From Bradyrhizobium erythrophlei (GTDB taxonomy: Bacteria; Pseudomonadota; Alphaproteobacteria; Rhizobiales; Xanthobacteraceae), in assembly GCF_900129505.1 (NCBI RefSeq), contig NZ_LT670818.1, positions 7,969,001-8,033,000 of the forward strand: 64,000 nucleotides of DNA, given 5' to 3'. This document shows, piece by piece, positions 8,954-21,931 of the stretch (positions within the stretch are counted from its first letter, which is position 1; each line of letters begins with the position of its first letter). The position numbers and the translations under genes were made by a program. The notes under the pieces were generated by a model. The model saw only the letters and a list, made by a program, of their open reading frames with translations, made no database searches and was not told the origin of the DNA.

Positions 8954-9823
8954 ATGCCATTATCGGGACAAAAGCGCGAGAGGTTACGGCGCTCGCTGGG
9001 CGCCATCATGATGATCGTCAGCTACTTTGACCTGCAAGCTGCCGCTCGATCGGCCGATCTGCCGCGGATTGCGTCAATCAACGTCTGCACCGACCAGCTT
9101 CTGATGACCCTTGCCGACCCGCCCCAGATTTTGGGGCTAAGCCCATATTCGCGGGATCCAGGCCGCTCGTGGGGCGCCGCCACAGCCAGCCTATTTCCGC
9201 GGCTTTCGGGAACCGCAGAAGATGTTTTGATCCTGAAACCGGATGTCGTTGTCGCAGGCCGTTTCACCAAACTTGCGACCCGCGCGCTGCTGAAAGACCA
9301 GGGAGTTCGTGTTATCGAATTCGATGCCGCTCGGTCGCTGGACGATGTGAAGAAGCAGATTCGCTTAATGGGCGACATTACCCAGCATCCGGATCGCGCC
9401 TCCTTGGAAATTGGTCGGCTGGACGAAGCGATCGCGCATGCGCGTCAAGTTGCAGCGCGCAGACCTTATCGCGTGCTTGCGGTATCGCGGCGTGGGTGGG
9501 TTGCTGGCGGCGACAGCTTGACCAGTTCCCTACTTGCTAATGCCGGCCTATCCAACGCTGCGAGTGATCTTGGGCTCAAATCCGGTGGGTTTGCATCGCT
9601 CGAAGCCATTGTAAGTTTGAAACCGGATCTCATCCTGGTCTCGGAAAACAGCGGTGTAGCCGAAGACGAAGGGAGCGCCTTCCTGCTCCATCCGGCACTT
9701 GAGAGGCTTTATCCGGTCTCAAAACGCATCGTGATACCGGAACGGCTCACCGTCTGTGGCGGACCGATGCTGGCGGAAGCACTGGAGCGCCTGGCTTCCG
9801 AGCTTGAGCGCATGGACCATTGA
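8954..9823 (+). CDS. BtuF-like cobalamin ABC substrate-binding protein
   Basis: A 289-residue periplasmic binding protein of the BtuF/FecB type (helical backbone, Peripla_BP_2). The N-terminus has basic residues (KRERLRR), a hydrophobic stretch (LGAIMMIVSYF) and a likely cleavage near AAARS. The domain opens with RIASINVCTDQLLMTLADP, typical of BtuF-like proteins, and continues with LKPDVVVAG and LKPDLILVSE. A start at 8936 is also in frame but overlaps the divergent cobC start. It lies directly before cobD. No BtuC or BtuD gene is in the window, so the partner permease must be elsewhere. It could bind cobalamin, cobinamide or another corrinoid. Confidence 0.8.
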   Translation: MPLSGQKRERLRRSLGAIMMIVSYFDLQAAARSADLPRIASINVCTDQLLMTLADPPQILGLSPYSRDPGRSWGAATASLFPRLSGTAEDVLILKPDVVVAGRFTKLATRALLKDQGVRVIEFDAARSLDDVKKQIRLMGDITQHPDRASLEIGRLDEAIAHARQVAARRPYRVLAVSRRGWVAGGDSLTSSLLANAGLSNAASDLGLKSGGFASLEAIVSLKPDLILVSENSGVAEDEGSAFLLHPALERLYPVSKRIVIPERLTVCGGPMLAEALERLASELERMDH

Positions 9824-9824
9824 G

Positions 9825-10796
9825 GTGCTGATCTCGGGCAGCGGGCTTTTCATTGTCATCGCGGCCCTGGCGTTCGACGCGTTGATCGGCGACCCCGACT
9901 GGCTCTGGCGGCGACGGGGACACCCCGTGGCCTTGATCGGAGCCCTGATCGAGTATCTCGATCGCAGGCTCAATAGAGAAGACCGGTCGCCGCAGCAGCG
10001 CATGTCAGCTGGGATCGCGAGTACCGCCATTATGGTCGTTATGGCTGGATCCGTGGGCGCTCTGATTCAGGCAGCGGTGCAGCAGCTTCCGGCTGACAAC
10101 ATCATACTCGCGCTGATCGCTTCCATCTTCATCGCGCAGCGAAGCCTCTACCAGCATGTCGCGGAGGTGCGCTCGGCGTTCGCCGAAGGCGGCCTCACTG
10201 AGGCACGTGACGCGGTGGCCATGATCGTCGGGCGCGATCCCGAGCAACTCGATGAAGCCGGCGTGTGCCGGGCAGCGATCGAATCTTGCGCTGAGAATTT
10301 TTCCGATGGTGTGGTGGCGCCGGTGTTCTGGCTGGCGCTGCTGGGGCTACCTGGATTGATCGCCTACAAGGCCATCAATACCGCCGACTCCATGATCGGG
10401 CATCGTACCGATCGATATGCGTCGTTTGGCTGGGCAGCGGCACGCCTCGACGATCTCGTGAATCTGGTCCCGGCGAGATTGTCGGCCTTGTTGCTGGCAG
10501 TCGCGGCGCCGATTGCGGGCGGATCGGTCGGCACGTCGTTGGGCGTGGTCAGACGCGATGCTTCCAAACATCGCTCACCGAATGCCGGTTGGCCGGAAAG
10601 TGCGATGGCGGGGGCGCTGGGACTGGCACTGGCCGGCCCGCGCCGCTACGCCGAACACGTGGTCGAAGATCCCTTTCTCAATGCCGAAGCGACCCGCCAA
10701 GCCGTACCTGATGATATCGGTCGCGCGCTCGATCTTTACACCGCCGCGTGTGTGATCGAGGCGGCTGGTTACGCCGCGCTAGCATTGGTGGTTTGA
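9825..10796 (+). CDS. cobD: Adenosylcobinamide-phosphate synthase (CobD/CbiB)
   Basis: A 323-residue integral membrane enzyme that joins the aminopropanol (phosphate) arm to adenosylcobyric acid. Signature segments: [13 protein letters not shown] with [15 protein letters not shown] at the N-terminus, [17 protein letters not shown], and [13 protein letters not shown]. Several hydrophobic helices are visible. The start is taken as GTG at 9825, one base after the upstream gene's stop codon; the domain begins at once after it, and the upstream in-frame ATG lies inside the binding-protein gene. The 3' end overlaps the convergent cobQ by 28 bases. Confidence 0.93.
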   Translation: MLISGSGLFIVIAALAFDALIGDPDWLWRRRGHPVALIGALIEYLDRRLNREDRSPQQRMSAGIASTAIMVVMAGSVGALIQAAVQQLPADNIILALIASIFIAQRSLYQHVAEVRSAFAEGGLTEARDAVAMIVGRDPEQLDEAGVCRAAIESCAENFSDGVVAPVFWLALLGLPGLIAYKAINTADSMIGHRTDRYASFGWAAARLDDLVNLVPARLSALLLAVAAPIAGGSVGTSLGVVRRDASKHRSPNAGWPESAMAGALGLALAGPRRYAEHVVEDPFLNAEATRQAVPDDIGRALDLYTAACVIEAAGYAALALVV

Positions 10797-12256
10797 CGGC
10801 TTCGCGCAATGCTCAGAATAGAATCGATATCCAGATGCGCTTCCAGATGATCGGCCAGCGCATCGAGCGCGGATTCGATCTGCGAGGTATAAGCGAGCGA
10901 AGAGGAAATTCCGAGATGGGCCAGCCACGCTTTTCGAAATGCGTCGCCGGTGAACAGCCCGTGCACATAAGTACCCTGCACCCGCCCGTCGGCTGTGCTC
11001 GCGCCATCGGGGCGTCGATCGATCGTCACCACGGGTCGTTCGCAGTCGCGGCCTTCACTTCTGCCAAGATGAATTTCATAACCCTCGATAGGCGTGCCTG
11101 TTGCGGAATGGATGCCTTGCACCAGCCTGGTGGATTTGTCCGCGCTCATGACCGTGGAGATATCCAGCAACCCGAGGCCTTCGACCGTCGCGGCGGGTCC
11201 CTCGATTCCTACCGGATCGGCAACGGTCCGCCCCAGCATCTGATAGCCGCCGCAAAGACCGAGCACATGACCGCCGCGACGAACATGGGCCTTGATGTCA
11301 ATGTCCCAGCCTTGCGCCCGCAGAAATGCAAGATCGCCGACGGTGGATTTGCTGCCCGGCAGGATCACCACATCAGCGTTGCCGGGAATCGGCTCGCCGG
11401 GCCGCACGAACACCAGTTTGACACCGGGCTCCATGCCCAAGGGATCGAGATCATCGAAATTGGCGATGCGTGCGAGCACGGGCACCGCGATCACGCGCGG
11501 CGATGCCGATGGGTGGGTACGATCGAGATCGACGGCGTCTTCCGCCGGCAGCCATGCCGCCTGCGGCAGCCACGGCACCACGCCGAGCGACGGCCAGCCC
11601 GTCAATCGCGTCACCGCGGCGAGGCCCGGGTCGAACAAGCTGACATCGCCACGAAACTTGTTGATAATGAAGCCGCGGATGCGTGCGCGCTCATCCGGCT
11701 CCAAAACGAGATGCGTGCCGGCAAGACTGGCGATGACACCGCCGCGGTCGATATCGCCGATCAGCACTACCGGCACGTCAGCCGCGGCAGCAAATCCCAT
11801 ATTGGCGATGTCGCCGGCGCGCAAATTGATTTCGGCAGGACTGCCCGCGCCTTCGACCAGCACGATATCAGCATCACGTGCAAGCTGAGCAAAGCTGCCC
11901 ATCACTGCCGGCAATAGTGCCGCCTTCTTGTCGAGATAGTTCTTTGCCCGCAGCGTGCCCCAGCGCTTGCCCTGCACGATGATTTGCGCGCCGCTGTCGG
12001 TTTCCGGCTTCAGCAGCACCGGATTCATGTGCACGCTCGGGACCATCCGCGCCGCGCGCGCCTGCACCGCCTGGGCGCGGCCGATCTCACCGCCCTCCAC
12101 CGCAACTGCGGCGTTGTTCGACATGTTCTGCGGCTTGAAGGGTGCTACCTTCAATCCGCGCCGCACCAGCGCCCGCGCCAGCCCCGCGACCAATGTCGAC
12201 TTACCGGCGTTGGAGCCGGTGGCCTGAATCATCAGCGCGGGCGTCGCGGAAGTCAT
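10769..12256 (-). CDS. cobQ: Cobyric acid synthase
   Basis: A 495-residue glutamine amidotransferase that amidates side chains b, d, e and g of adenosylcobyrinic acid a,c-diamide. The N-terminal dethiobiotin-synthetase-like ATPase has [10 protein letters not shown] (12-21) and [10 protein letters not shown]. The C-terminal GATase domain carries the catalytic cysteine C335 in [11 protein letters not shown]. Its ATG overlaps the cobO stop codon (TGATG), showing translational coupling. It is the last gene of the riboswitch-controlled unit DUF1636-cobP-cobW-cobN-cobO-cobQ and converges on cobD. Confidence 0.97.
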   Translation of the reverse strand: MTSATPALMIQATGSNAGKSTLVAGLARALVRRGLKVAPFKPQNMSNNAAVAVEGGEIGRAQAVQARAARMVPSVHMNPVLLKPETDSGAQIIVQGKRWGTLRAKNYLDKKAALLPAVMGSFAQLARDADIVLVEGAGSPAEINLRAGDIANMGFAAAADVPVVLIGDIDRGGVIASLAGTHLVLEPDERARIRGFIINKFRGDVSLFDPGLAAVTRLTGWPSLGVVPWLPQAAWLPAEDAVDLDRTHPSASPRVIAVPVLARIANFDDLDPLGMEPGVKLVFVRPGEPIPGNADVVILPGSKSTVGDLAFLRAQGWDIDIKAHVRRGGHVLGLCGGYQMLGRTVADPVGIEGPAATVEGLGLLDISTVMSADKSTRLVQGIHSATGTPIEGYEIHLGRSEGRDCERPVVTIDRRPDGASTADGRVQGTYVHGLFTGDAFRKAWLAHLGISSSLAYTSQIESALDALADHLEAHLDIDSILSIARSRQTTNASAA

Positions 12257-12884
12257 CAGAACTCGACGCCTTTCTGCGCCTTCACGCCCTGGCGGAACGG
12301 GTGTTTTATCAGAGTCATCTCGGTCACGAGATCGGCCATCTCGATCAGGGAAGCATGCGCGTTGCGGCCGGTGATAACGACATGCTTGTCGGTCGGCTTC
12401 TCGTCACGCAGAAAATTCAACACATCCTCGATCGGCAGATATTCGTAGCGCAATACGATGTTGAGCTCATCCAGCAGCACCATGCGGTGACGATCGTCGC
12501 GGATGAGTTCTTTCGCGCGCTCCCAGCCCGCGGTGGCGGCGGCGATGTCGCGGGCGCGATCCTGCGTCTCCCAGGTGAAGCCCTCGCCCATGATGTGCAG
12601 CGTCACCAGCTCCGGAAATTTCGCCAGCACCCGCGCCTCGCCGGTGTCCCAGGCCGGCGACTTGGTGAATTGGACGACGCCGACGGGATAGCCATGGCCG
12701 ATATGGCGAAACACCATGCCGAGGGCGGCGGAGGTCTTGCCCTTGCCGGTGCCGGTGTGGACGATCAACAGACCCTTTTCGCCAGTTTTTGTGGCCATGA
12801 TCTTGTCGCGCGCGGCCTTGTGCTTGCGCGCTTTTTCCTTGTGGCGGGCGTTTTCCGCGTCATCGTTCTCGGTTGAAATCCCCG

Positions 12885-12888
<4 letters not shown>
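12256..12888 (-). CDS. cobO: Cob(I)alamin adenosyltransferase (CobO/BtuR type)
   Basis: A 210-residue corrinoid adenosyltransferase that transfers the adenosyl group of ATP to reduced cobalt. The P-loop-like motif [11 protein letters not shown] is at 44-54, with [14 protein letters not shown] and TGRNAH later, all typical of the CobA/CobO/BtuR family. The ATG at 12888 is chosen because it overlaps the cobN stop by 4 bases (ATGA) and the family starts here; an in-frame upstream ATG lies inside cobN. The N-terminus is lysine-rich ([14 protein letters not shown]), a common feature. Confidence 0.96.
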
Positions 12889-16595
<3,707 letters not shown>

Positions 16596-16613
16596 GCGTG
16601 TTACTGACCGTTG

Positions 16614-17627
16614 CTATCCCGCCAAGGCGCGGCGAACCGCGTCACCATCAAAACCCTTGAGGCCGATGACGACCAGATGCTCGGCCTGCTTGACATCAGG
16701 GCGGCTGAACGACAGCTCGACGCGGCCGCCGACGGCCTGCACCACGATCGGCGCCGCCCGGTCGCTGATCCGCGCATGGCCCTTGACGCGCAATACGCCG
16801 GTCAAGCTCAGGGCATCGCTGACCCGAACGCGCATCGCGGCGACACTGGTGGCGGGAGACGGCCTCACCACGATGCTGTCGAAATCGTCATGATCGTGTT
16901 CTTCCTCCTCGCCGTGATGACCCGCCCGCGCGACCATGTCGTCTTCCGCGGCAGAGTTGAGGCCAATCAACACCGGCGGCGCCAGCGTGCCCTGCGAGCG
17001 CACGATCCGCACGCCCGGCCGCAATACCGCGGCGAGCCGCGCCTCGATCCCGGCCAACGCCTCGGGCGAAACCAGATCACTCTTCGACAGCACCACCAGA
17101 TCGGCGCAGGCCAGTTGATCTTCGAATACCTCTTCGATCGGATCGTCATGATCGACGGAGGTGTCCGCCGCACGCTGTGCGGCGACCGCGTCCTCATCGA
17201 GGGTTACGCGGCCTTCCGACAGCGCCAGCGAATCCACAACAGTGACGACGCCATCAACGGTGGCGCGGGTACGCACGGCGGGCCACGCGAACGCCTTGAG
17301 CAGCGGCTGCGGCAGCGCCAGGCCGGAAGTCTCGATGACGATGGCATCGAGCGGCCGATCTCGCGACAGCAATTTGTCCATGGTCGGAACGAAATCGTCG
17401 GCGACCGTGCAGCAAATGCAGCCATTGGTCAGCTCGATGATATCGCCGGGGGCACAGGCCTTTGCCGCGCACTCCTCCACCAGCCCGCCGTCAAACCCGG
17501 CGTCGCCGAATTCGTTGACGATCACGGCGATGCGGCGGCCATCCGCCTGGGTCAACAGCGAGCGCAGCAACGTGGTTTTGCCGGCGCCCAGGAAACCGGT
17601 GAGCACAGTGACGGGAACGCGGGACAT
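16614..17627 (-). CDS. cobW: CobW GTPase, cobalt chaperone
   Basis: A 337-residue G3E-family GTPase, the proposed Co(II) metallochaperone for the CobN chelatase. The Walker A motif GFLGAGKTT is at 11-19 and the metal-binding CxCC motif is C70-I-C72-C73 in TNGCICC. A histidine/acid cluster (HHGEEEEHDHDD, around residues 227-238) lies between the GTPase and the C-terminal CobW_C domain. The ATG at 17627 is chosen because the conserved domain begins there and it follows the cobP stop directly. It sits between cobP and cobN in the same operon. Confidence 0.95.
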   Translation of the reverse strand: MSRVPVTVLTGFLGAGKTTLLRSLLTQADGRRIAVIVNEFGDAGFDGGLVEECAAKACAPGDIIELTNGCICCTVADDFVPTMDKLLSRDRPLDAIVIETSGLALPQPLLKAFAWPAVRTRATVDGVVTVVDSLALSEGRVTLDEDAVAAQRAADTSVDHDDPIEEVFEDQLACADLVVLSKSDLVSPEALAGIEARLAAVLRPGVRIVRSQGTLAPPVLIGLNSAAEDDMVARAGHHGEEEEHDHDDFDSIVVRPSPATSVAAMRVRVSDALSLTGVLRVKGHARISDRAAPIVVQAVGGRVELSFSRPDVKQAEHLVVIGLKGFDGDAVRRALAG

Positions 17628-17628
17628 A

Positions 17629-18165
17629 TCAGCTCTCCTGAAGGGATGAACGTTTGAGCCAGAGCGGAAGTCCGGCGGCGATGAACACGACGTTGGGCAC
17701 GCAAGCCGCAACGATCTGATTGAGACGTCCCTGCGCGTCGCGAAAACGGCGGCCGAGCGGCGTGTCCGGCACCAGGCCAAGGCCGACCTCGTTCGAGACC
17801 AGAACGACGGGATATTTGGCCACAGCAAGAAATCGCGTCAGCCGACGTGCTTCGATATCGGGATCGCGCTCCGCCAGCATCAGGTTCGACAGCCACAGCG
17901 TCAGACAATCGACCAATACGACCCTGCCGTGGATCGCCTCCCGCGTCAGCGCATCGACCAGCGCCAGCGGCTCCTCGATCGTGGTCCAGCCTTCGCCACG
18001 CTGTACGCGATGATGCGCAATGCGTGCCTTCATTTCGTCGTCACCGGCGGCCGCGGTCGCCAGATAGATCCGCGCCAGACCGCTGTCGCCGATCAGCTTC
18101 TCGGCAAACGCCGATTTGCCGGAACGCGCACCGCCCAGCACCAACGTGGTCGCAAGTGCCGTCAT
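17629..18165 (-). CDS. cobP: Adenosylcobinamide kinase / GTP transferase
   Basis: A 178-residue bifunctional enzyme (CobP; CobU in Salmonella) that phosphorylates adenosylcobinamide and then forms AdoCbi-GDP. The P-loop GGARSGKS is at 11-18. The guanylylated histidine is expected in the AHHRVQRGEGW segment (H51/H52), and VDCLTLWLSNL and VSNEVGLGLVP are typical family motifs. It overlaps the upstream DUF1636 gene by 4 bases and is followed by cobW with almost no gap. Confidence 0.96.
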   Translation of the reverse strand: MTALATTLVLGGARSGKSAFAEKLIGDSGLARIYLATAAAGDDEMKARIAHHRVQRGEGWTTIEEPLALVDALTREAIHGRVVLVDCLTLWLSNLMLAERDPDIEARRLTRFLAVAKYPVVLVSNEVGLGLVPDTPLGRRFRDAQGRLNQIVAACVPNVVFIAAGLPLWLKRSSLQES

Positions 18166-18620
18166 TTCGGAGCGCGCCCGTCGTCAGGCGACCAGCGCAT
18201 CGGGGGTACCCGCGCCACCATGCCTTTGCGCAGCACCTCGGCGCGCTCGCGCCATGGCACCAGACCATAGTCCGAATTTTGATAGGACTTGACGAACGAC
18301 GCCAACGCCGCGGTGCCGCTCTCGGTCTGCAGGTCGCCGAACAAAAACGTGTAGCCGTCCGGGCTCGTGACCGCGACGGTCGCCGGGCGCTTGCAGACGC
18401 TGAGACATTGCACCGGCCGCACCACGACGTTTGGGTCGGCCTCCCCGAGCACGGCGCGCACCGCCGCAAACATCCCGGGGCCGACCACCGCGCTGCCGTC
18501 GGCTGTCTTGCAGGTCGTACAGACGCTGACAATGACCGGACCGCCCGGCCCATTTGCCTGCGGCAGTTCAGCCTGCGTCGAATCAGGGGAATGTTCGTCG
18601 GCGCCTTGGCGATCCATCAT
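18162..18620 (-). CDS. DUF1636 metal-binding-like protein
   Basis: A 152-residue protein with the DUF1636 layout: paired cysteines C34-x2-C37 (VCTTCK) and C72-x3-C76 (QCLSVCKRP), then PWRERAEVLRKGM at the C-terminus. The four-cysteine thioredoxin-like pattern suggests an Fe-S cluster or metal site. Genes of this family are common next to cobW and cobN in alphaproteobacteria, but a biochemical role is not established. It is the first gene behind the cobalamin riboswitch, so it is the one most directly exposed to B12 repression. A role in cobalt handling is inferred from context only. Confidence 0.85.
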   Translation of the reverse strand: MMDRQGADEHSPDSTQAELPQANGPGGPVIVSVCTTCKTADGSAVVGPGMFAAVRAVLGEADPNVVVRPVQCLSVCKRPATVAVTSPDGYTFLFGDLQTESGTAALASFVKSYQNSDYGLVPWRERAEVLRKGMVARVPPMRWSPDDGRAPK

Positions 18621-18739
18621 AGGCTCACATCCAGGCCGCTAGCGGCCGCGAGCTTTGTTGGATCGCGCCGATGGCAAACGCCATCCGCTCGCTCCCGTCC
18701 GGTGCACCCCGCCCCGACGACCTCCAAAGCACAGTTCGT

Positions 18740-18905
18740 GATGGCAGGTCTCCTGGCTCGCGGGTCGCTGCCATCAGCCGCCTTCCCGGGGATTTCCCAG
18801 TGGCACCGGCGAGGGCTCGTCGCTTACAGTTGCGGGGGCAGCGCCGGCGTTGAGAACTCTCGCACCGGCTTCCCTTTTCACCTTCCACGTGGAAGGACCA
18901 TCGCG
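18740..18905 (-). promoter_or_regulatory. Cobalamin riboswitch (DUF1636-cobPWNOQ)
   Basis: On the minus strand the segment has the conserved blocks of an adenosylcobalamin aptamer in order: AAGGTGAAAAGGGAAG near 18895, GCCCCCGCAACTGTAAG near 18825, CCACTGGGAA, GGGAAGGC, and the B12 box AGCCAGGAGACCTGCC at 18743-18758. The first downstream gene starts at 18620, leaving about 120 bases for the expression platform. It should repress the operon when B12 is abundant. The ends of the aptamer are approximate. Confidence 0.93.
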
Positions 18906-19006
18906 GATGACGCTAGCTGGCGCCTCAGCCGGGGTCAACCGTGCACAGGCGGTGTTGACCACATGCCCGCTGTTGCGTCAGGTAGGCCGTCCCGAAAGGG
19001 AACCCG

Positions 19007-19132
19007 ATGTCGCCCGATTTGAAAGAATTTTGGCAGCTGCCGCCCATTGCGCCGGGCCGCGCTGTAATGCTGCTGAGGGCGCTCAGCGAACTAACATGGA
19101 TCATGACGTACCGATCAGGCTCTATCGCTTGA
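19007..19132 (+). CDS. Possible small ORF, 41 aa
   Basis: An open frame MSPDLKEFWQLPPIAPGR... of 41 codons with AAAGGGA just before the ATG. It runs opposite to both flanking operons, starts upstream of riboswitch 1 and overlaps the bluB stop by 11 bases. The residue choice looks protein-like, with a hydrophobic second half, but I recognise no family and no independent support. It may be a leftover of a larger gene or chance. Confidence 0.22.
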   Translation: MSPDLKEFWQLPPIAPGRAVMLLRALSELTWIMTYRSGSIA

Positions 19133-19778
19133 AAATCATCCGCGCGACATCCAGCCGTTGCTGCCAGCGATGACGATCGAGTTCGGGGTCGAGATGCTCC
19201 TCCACCGGCCAGCCGATGCAGAGATAGGCGACCAGCGACCAGGTCTGCGGCACCTCGAGCACCCGATGAATGATGTCAGGCTCGAGAATGGAGACCCAGC
19301 CAAGCCCCAACCCTTCGGCGCGCGCCGCAAGCCACAAGGTCTGAATCGCGGCCACGACTGAATAGCGCAGAGTCTCCGGCATGGTGTGGCGGCCTAGCCC
19401 ACTGCCCTCCTCCGCCGCCTCATCGGCGAAGACGGCGACATGGACCGGAGCGTTGTCGAGGCCCTCGAGCTTCAGCCTCGCATAATGCGCACGCGGTTCG
19501 CCGCAATAATTTTCCAGCGCCCGCGCATTGGCGCGCGCGAAGCTGGATTTCACTTCCTCACGACGATCAGTTGACTCGACGAGCACGAACCGCCAGGGCT
19601 GGCAATGTCCGACAGAGGGCGCGTGGCTGGCGAGTTCAAGCAGCGAATCCATCAACAAGGGATCAATGGGATCGCGACGAAACCGGCGGACGTCGCGGCG
19701 CCAGAGGATGAGGTCCCGGAATGACTGCCGAAATTCCTCGTTAAACTTTCGCGGAGATGGATCGGGCGTCTGCGTCAT
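19122..19778 (-). CDS. bluB: 5,6-dimethylbenzimidazole synthase BluB
   Basis: A 218-residue nitroreductase-fold flavoenzyme that cannibalises FMNH2 with oxygen to make DMB, the lower ligand of B12. Typical segments: LILWRRDVRRFRRDPID, APSVGHCQPWRFVLV, and EGLGLGWVSILEP. The ATG at 19778 overlaps the cobB stop by 4 bases, so it is coupled to the cobL-E-M-A-B run as the last gene. Its presence means the organism can make its own DMB aerobically. Confidence 0.95.
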   Translation of the reverse strand: MTQTPDPSPRKFNEEFRQSFRDLILWRRDVRRFRRDPIDPLLMDSLLELASHAPSVGHCQPWRFVLVESTDRREEVKSSFARANARALENYCGEPRAHYARLKLEGLDNAPVHVAVFADEAAEEGSGLGRHTMPETLRYSVVAAIQTLWLAARAEGLGLGWVSILEPDIIHRVLEVPQTWSLVAYLCIGWPVEEHLDPELDRHRWQQRLDVARMIFKR

Positions 19779-21130
19779 GCGGCCGCCCCGTCGATGACAT
19801 GGAAAAACGTTCCCGTTGTCGAACCCTGCCGCGCACCTTGTTCAGGCACTTTTATCCCTGAAGCATCTCTGCAATCGACCAGCGAATCTCCATTGACCGA
19901 AACCGTGCTCGCGTAATGGAATTCATGGCCGAACACTTCCGTGCCGTTCGCACCGAGCGAACAGTCCCGCTGAAGCCGGGCGCGGCGATAGCCTAAATGG
20001 AGCTTACGCTCCAGGAAAGAGGTCTCGAGTCCAAGCAGTCCGGTCATCTCGTGCCTGCGCCCGTCGGCATCCTCGAGCCCGCGCCCCAGCACCATATAGC
20101 CCCCGCACTCACCGTGGATGGGAATGGAACGTTCGGCCAATGTGCGAAGACCTGCGCGAAAACTATGCGCCGACGCCAAAGTGCCGGCATGGAGTTCCGG
20201 ATAGCCTCCCGGCAACCAGACCGCGTCGGCGCTGTCATCGGGAGCCTCGTCGGCCAATGGCGAGAACGGAATGATTTCCGCGCCAGCTCGGCGCCATTGC
20301 CGAAGCAAATGAGGATACATGAATGAAAATGCCCGATCCTGCGCCAGCGCGATGCGCTGCCCGGGCGGCGGCAAATGATGCTGCGACTCGTTTGACCGCT
20401 CGTCGCTGGTTGCGGGAAAAACCTTCGCGGACCTCGCCGATCGTCTGATCGCATCAACATCGACAGCGGCGTCGACGACATCGGCAAATCTGTCCAGATG
20501 CTGGTCGATCGCCGCGATTTCCCGCGCCTGAACAAGGCCGAGATGCCGTTCCGGTAAAGCGATCCGTTCATCGCGCAGTACCGCCCCGAAAACCGGCAAC
20601 TTGATCCGCTCGAATGCCGGTGCAATCAGCCCAAGATGCCGCGCGCTCGCGACGCGGTTGAGAATCACGCCCGCGATATCGATGTCATCTCTATATCCGG
20701 CGCATCCGAGTGCGACGGCGGCAGCCGTTTCCGTCTGGCCGGTGACATCGAGCACGAGCACCACCGGCCACCCCAGCAGCGACGCCAGATCGGCCGTCGT
20801 GCCGGACCCAGATTGTCCTCGAGCCGCGGCGCCGTCGAACAATCCCATCACGCCTTCCACAACGGAAATCTCCGCATCCATCGATGCCGTCGCCGCAAGC
20901 GCTGCGATCAGGCCCGCACCCATCGCCCAGCTGTCCAGATTATAGCTCGGGTGACCGGCCGCGACCTCGTGGAAGGCCGGATCAATATAGTCCGGACCGC
21001 ATTTGAAGGGCTGTACAGCGAGGCCGCGACGGCGAAGCGCGCGTAACAACCCGAGCGTGACGGTTGTTTTCCCGGCGCCGGAACGAGGCGCCGCAATGAT
21101 GAGGCCTGGGGGACCGGCGGGACGGATCAT
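19775..21130 (-). CDS. cobB: Hydrogenobyrinic acid a,c-diamide synthase CobB
   Basis: A 451-residue glutamine-dependent amidase. The N-terminal ATPase part has APRSGAGKTT (14-23) and FKCGPDYIDP. The GATase part has LPGGYPELHAGTLA and the nucleophile C342 in HGECGGYMVLGRG. In the aerobic route the substrate is hydrogenobyrinic acid, amidated at positions a and c before cobalt insertion by CobNST. Its ATG overlaps the cobA stop by 4 bases. Confidence 0.96.
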   Translation of the reverse strand: MIRPAGPPGLIIAAPRSGAGKTTVTLGLLRALRRRGLAVQPFKCGPDYIDPAFHEVAAGHPSYNLDSWAMGAGLIAALAATASMDAEISVVEGVMGLFDGAAARGQSGSGTTADLASLLGWPVVLVLDVTGQTETAAAVALGCAGYRDDIDIAGVILNRVASARHLGLIAPAFERIKLPVFGAVLRDERIALPERHLGLVQAREIAAIDQHLDRFADVVDAAVDVDAIRRSARSAKVFPATSDERSNESQHHLPPPGQRIALAQDRAFSFMYPHLLRQWRRAGAEIIPFSPLADEAPDDSADAVWLPGGYPELHAGTLASAHSFRAGLRTLAERSIPIHGECGGYMVLGRGLEDADGRRHEMTGLLGLETSFLERKLHLGYRRARLQRDCSLGANGTEVFGHEFHYASTVSVNGDSLVDCRDASGIKVPEQGARQGSTTGTFFHVIDGAAA

Positions 21131-21931
21131 GGCCGACCAACCATGTTGGCCAAGAGCTGCTGGCGCATCGACGCAATCGCACCGACGATCACGATGGCCG
21201 GCGCGACGATTCCGTGTCTCTCGGCATCGACGGCCGCCATCCCAAGCGACGTTTCGATAATGCGCTCTTCCGATGTGGTGGATGAACTGATGACCACAGC
21301 GGGGGTATCGTGCGCCATCCCGCCGCGCTCAAACGCACTCATGATGTCGGGCAAGTTGGCCATCGGCATATAGACGATGATCGGTTGTCCGACGCTTGCC
21401 ATTCTCTCCCACTCGGCGACCGAGGTGCCATCGGCCGATCGACTGCCCGCCATCAGGATGATCGCATGGTTGGTATCCCGCATTGTCGCCGGAATACCGG
21501 CGAGTGTGGCTGCCGCAAGTCCCGACGTAATGCCCGGTATGATCCGAAATCGAAGACCGGCGCGCGTCAACGCCAAAACTTCTTCACCGCCGCGCCCCGA
21601 ACACAAAGGGGTCACCGCCTTTGAGACGCAGAACGCGCCGCCGCATCCTGGCGCGTTCGATCAGAAGCTCATTGATATCGCCCTGCTGAGCCGATGGCTT
21701 TCCCCCGCGCTTGCCCGCAAAGATCAGTTTAGCCTGGCTGCCGGCAAGTTCCAGAATGCGTGGATCGACCAGAGCATCGTGAACGATGTCGTCAGCCGTC
21801 CTCAGCGCGTGGAGCGCATGGAGTGTCAGAAGTCCGGGGTCGCCCGGGCCGGCACCTGCAAGCCAGACCTCGCCCGGTGGAAAATCCGGGAAGTCAGGAA
21901 GGTTGTCGCCGCGAAGCTTCGTCTCCATCAC
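21127..21931 (-). pseudogene. cobA: SUMT uroporphyrinogen-III C-methyltransferase, frameshifted
   Basis: Two frames together give a full-length CobA (SUMT), which makes precorrin-2 from uroporphyrinogen III. The first (21931 leftward) has VWLAGAGPGDPGLLTLHA and LRLKGGDPFVFG, then runs into a stop at 21584. The second continues exactly where the first breaks: GRGGEEVLAL, RIIPGITSGLAAATLAGIP and VYMPMANL. One extra base in the C run at 21595-21598 (G on the coding strand) explains the shift: removing it restores FVFGRGGEE. It may be a sequencing error or a real lesion. The start overlaps the cobM stop by 4 bases. Confidence 0.88.
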
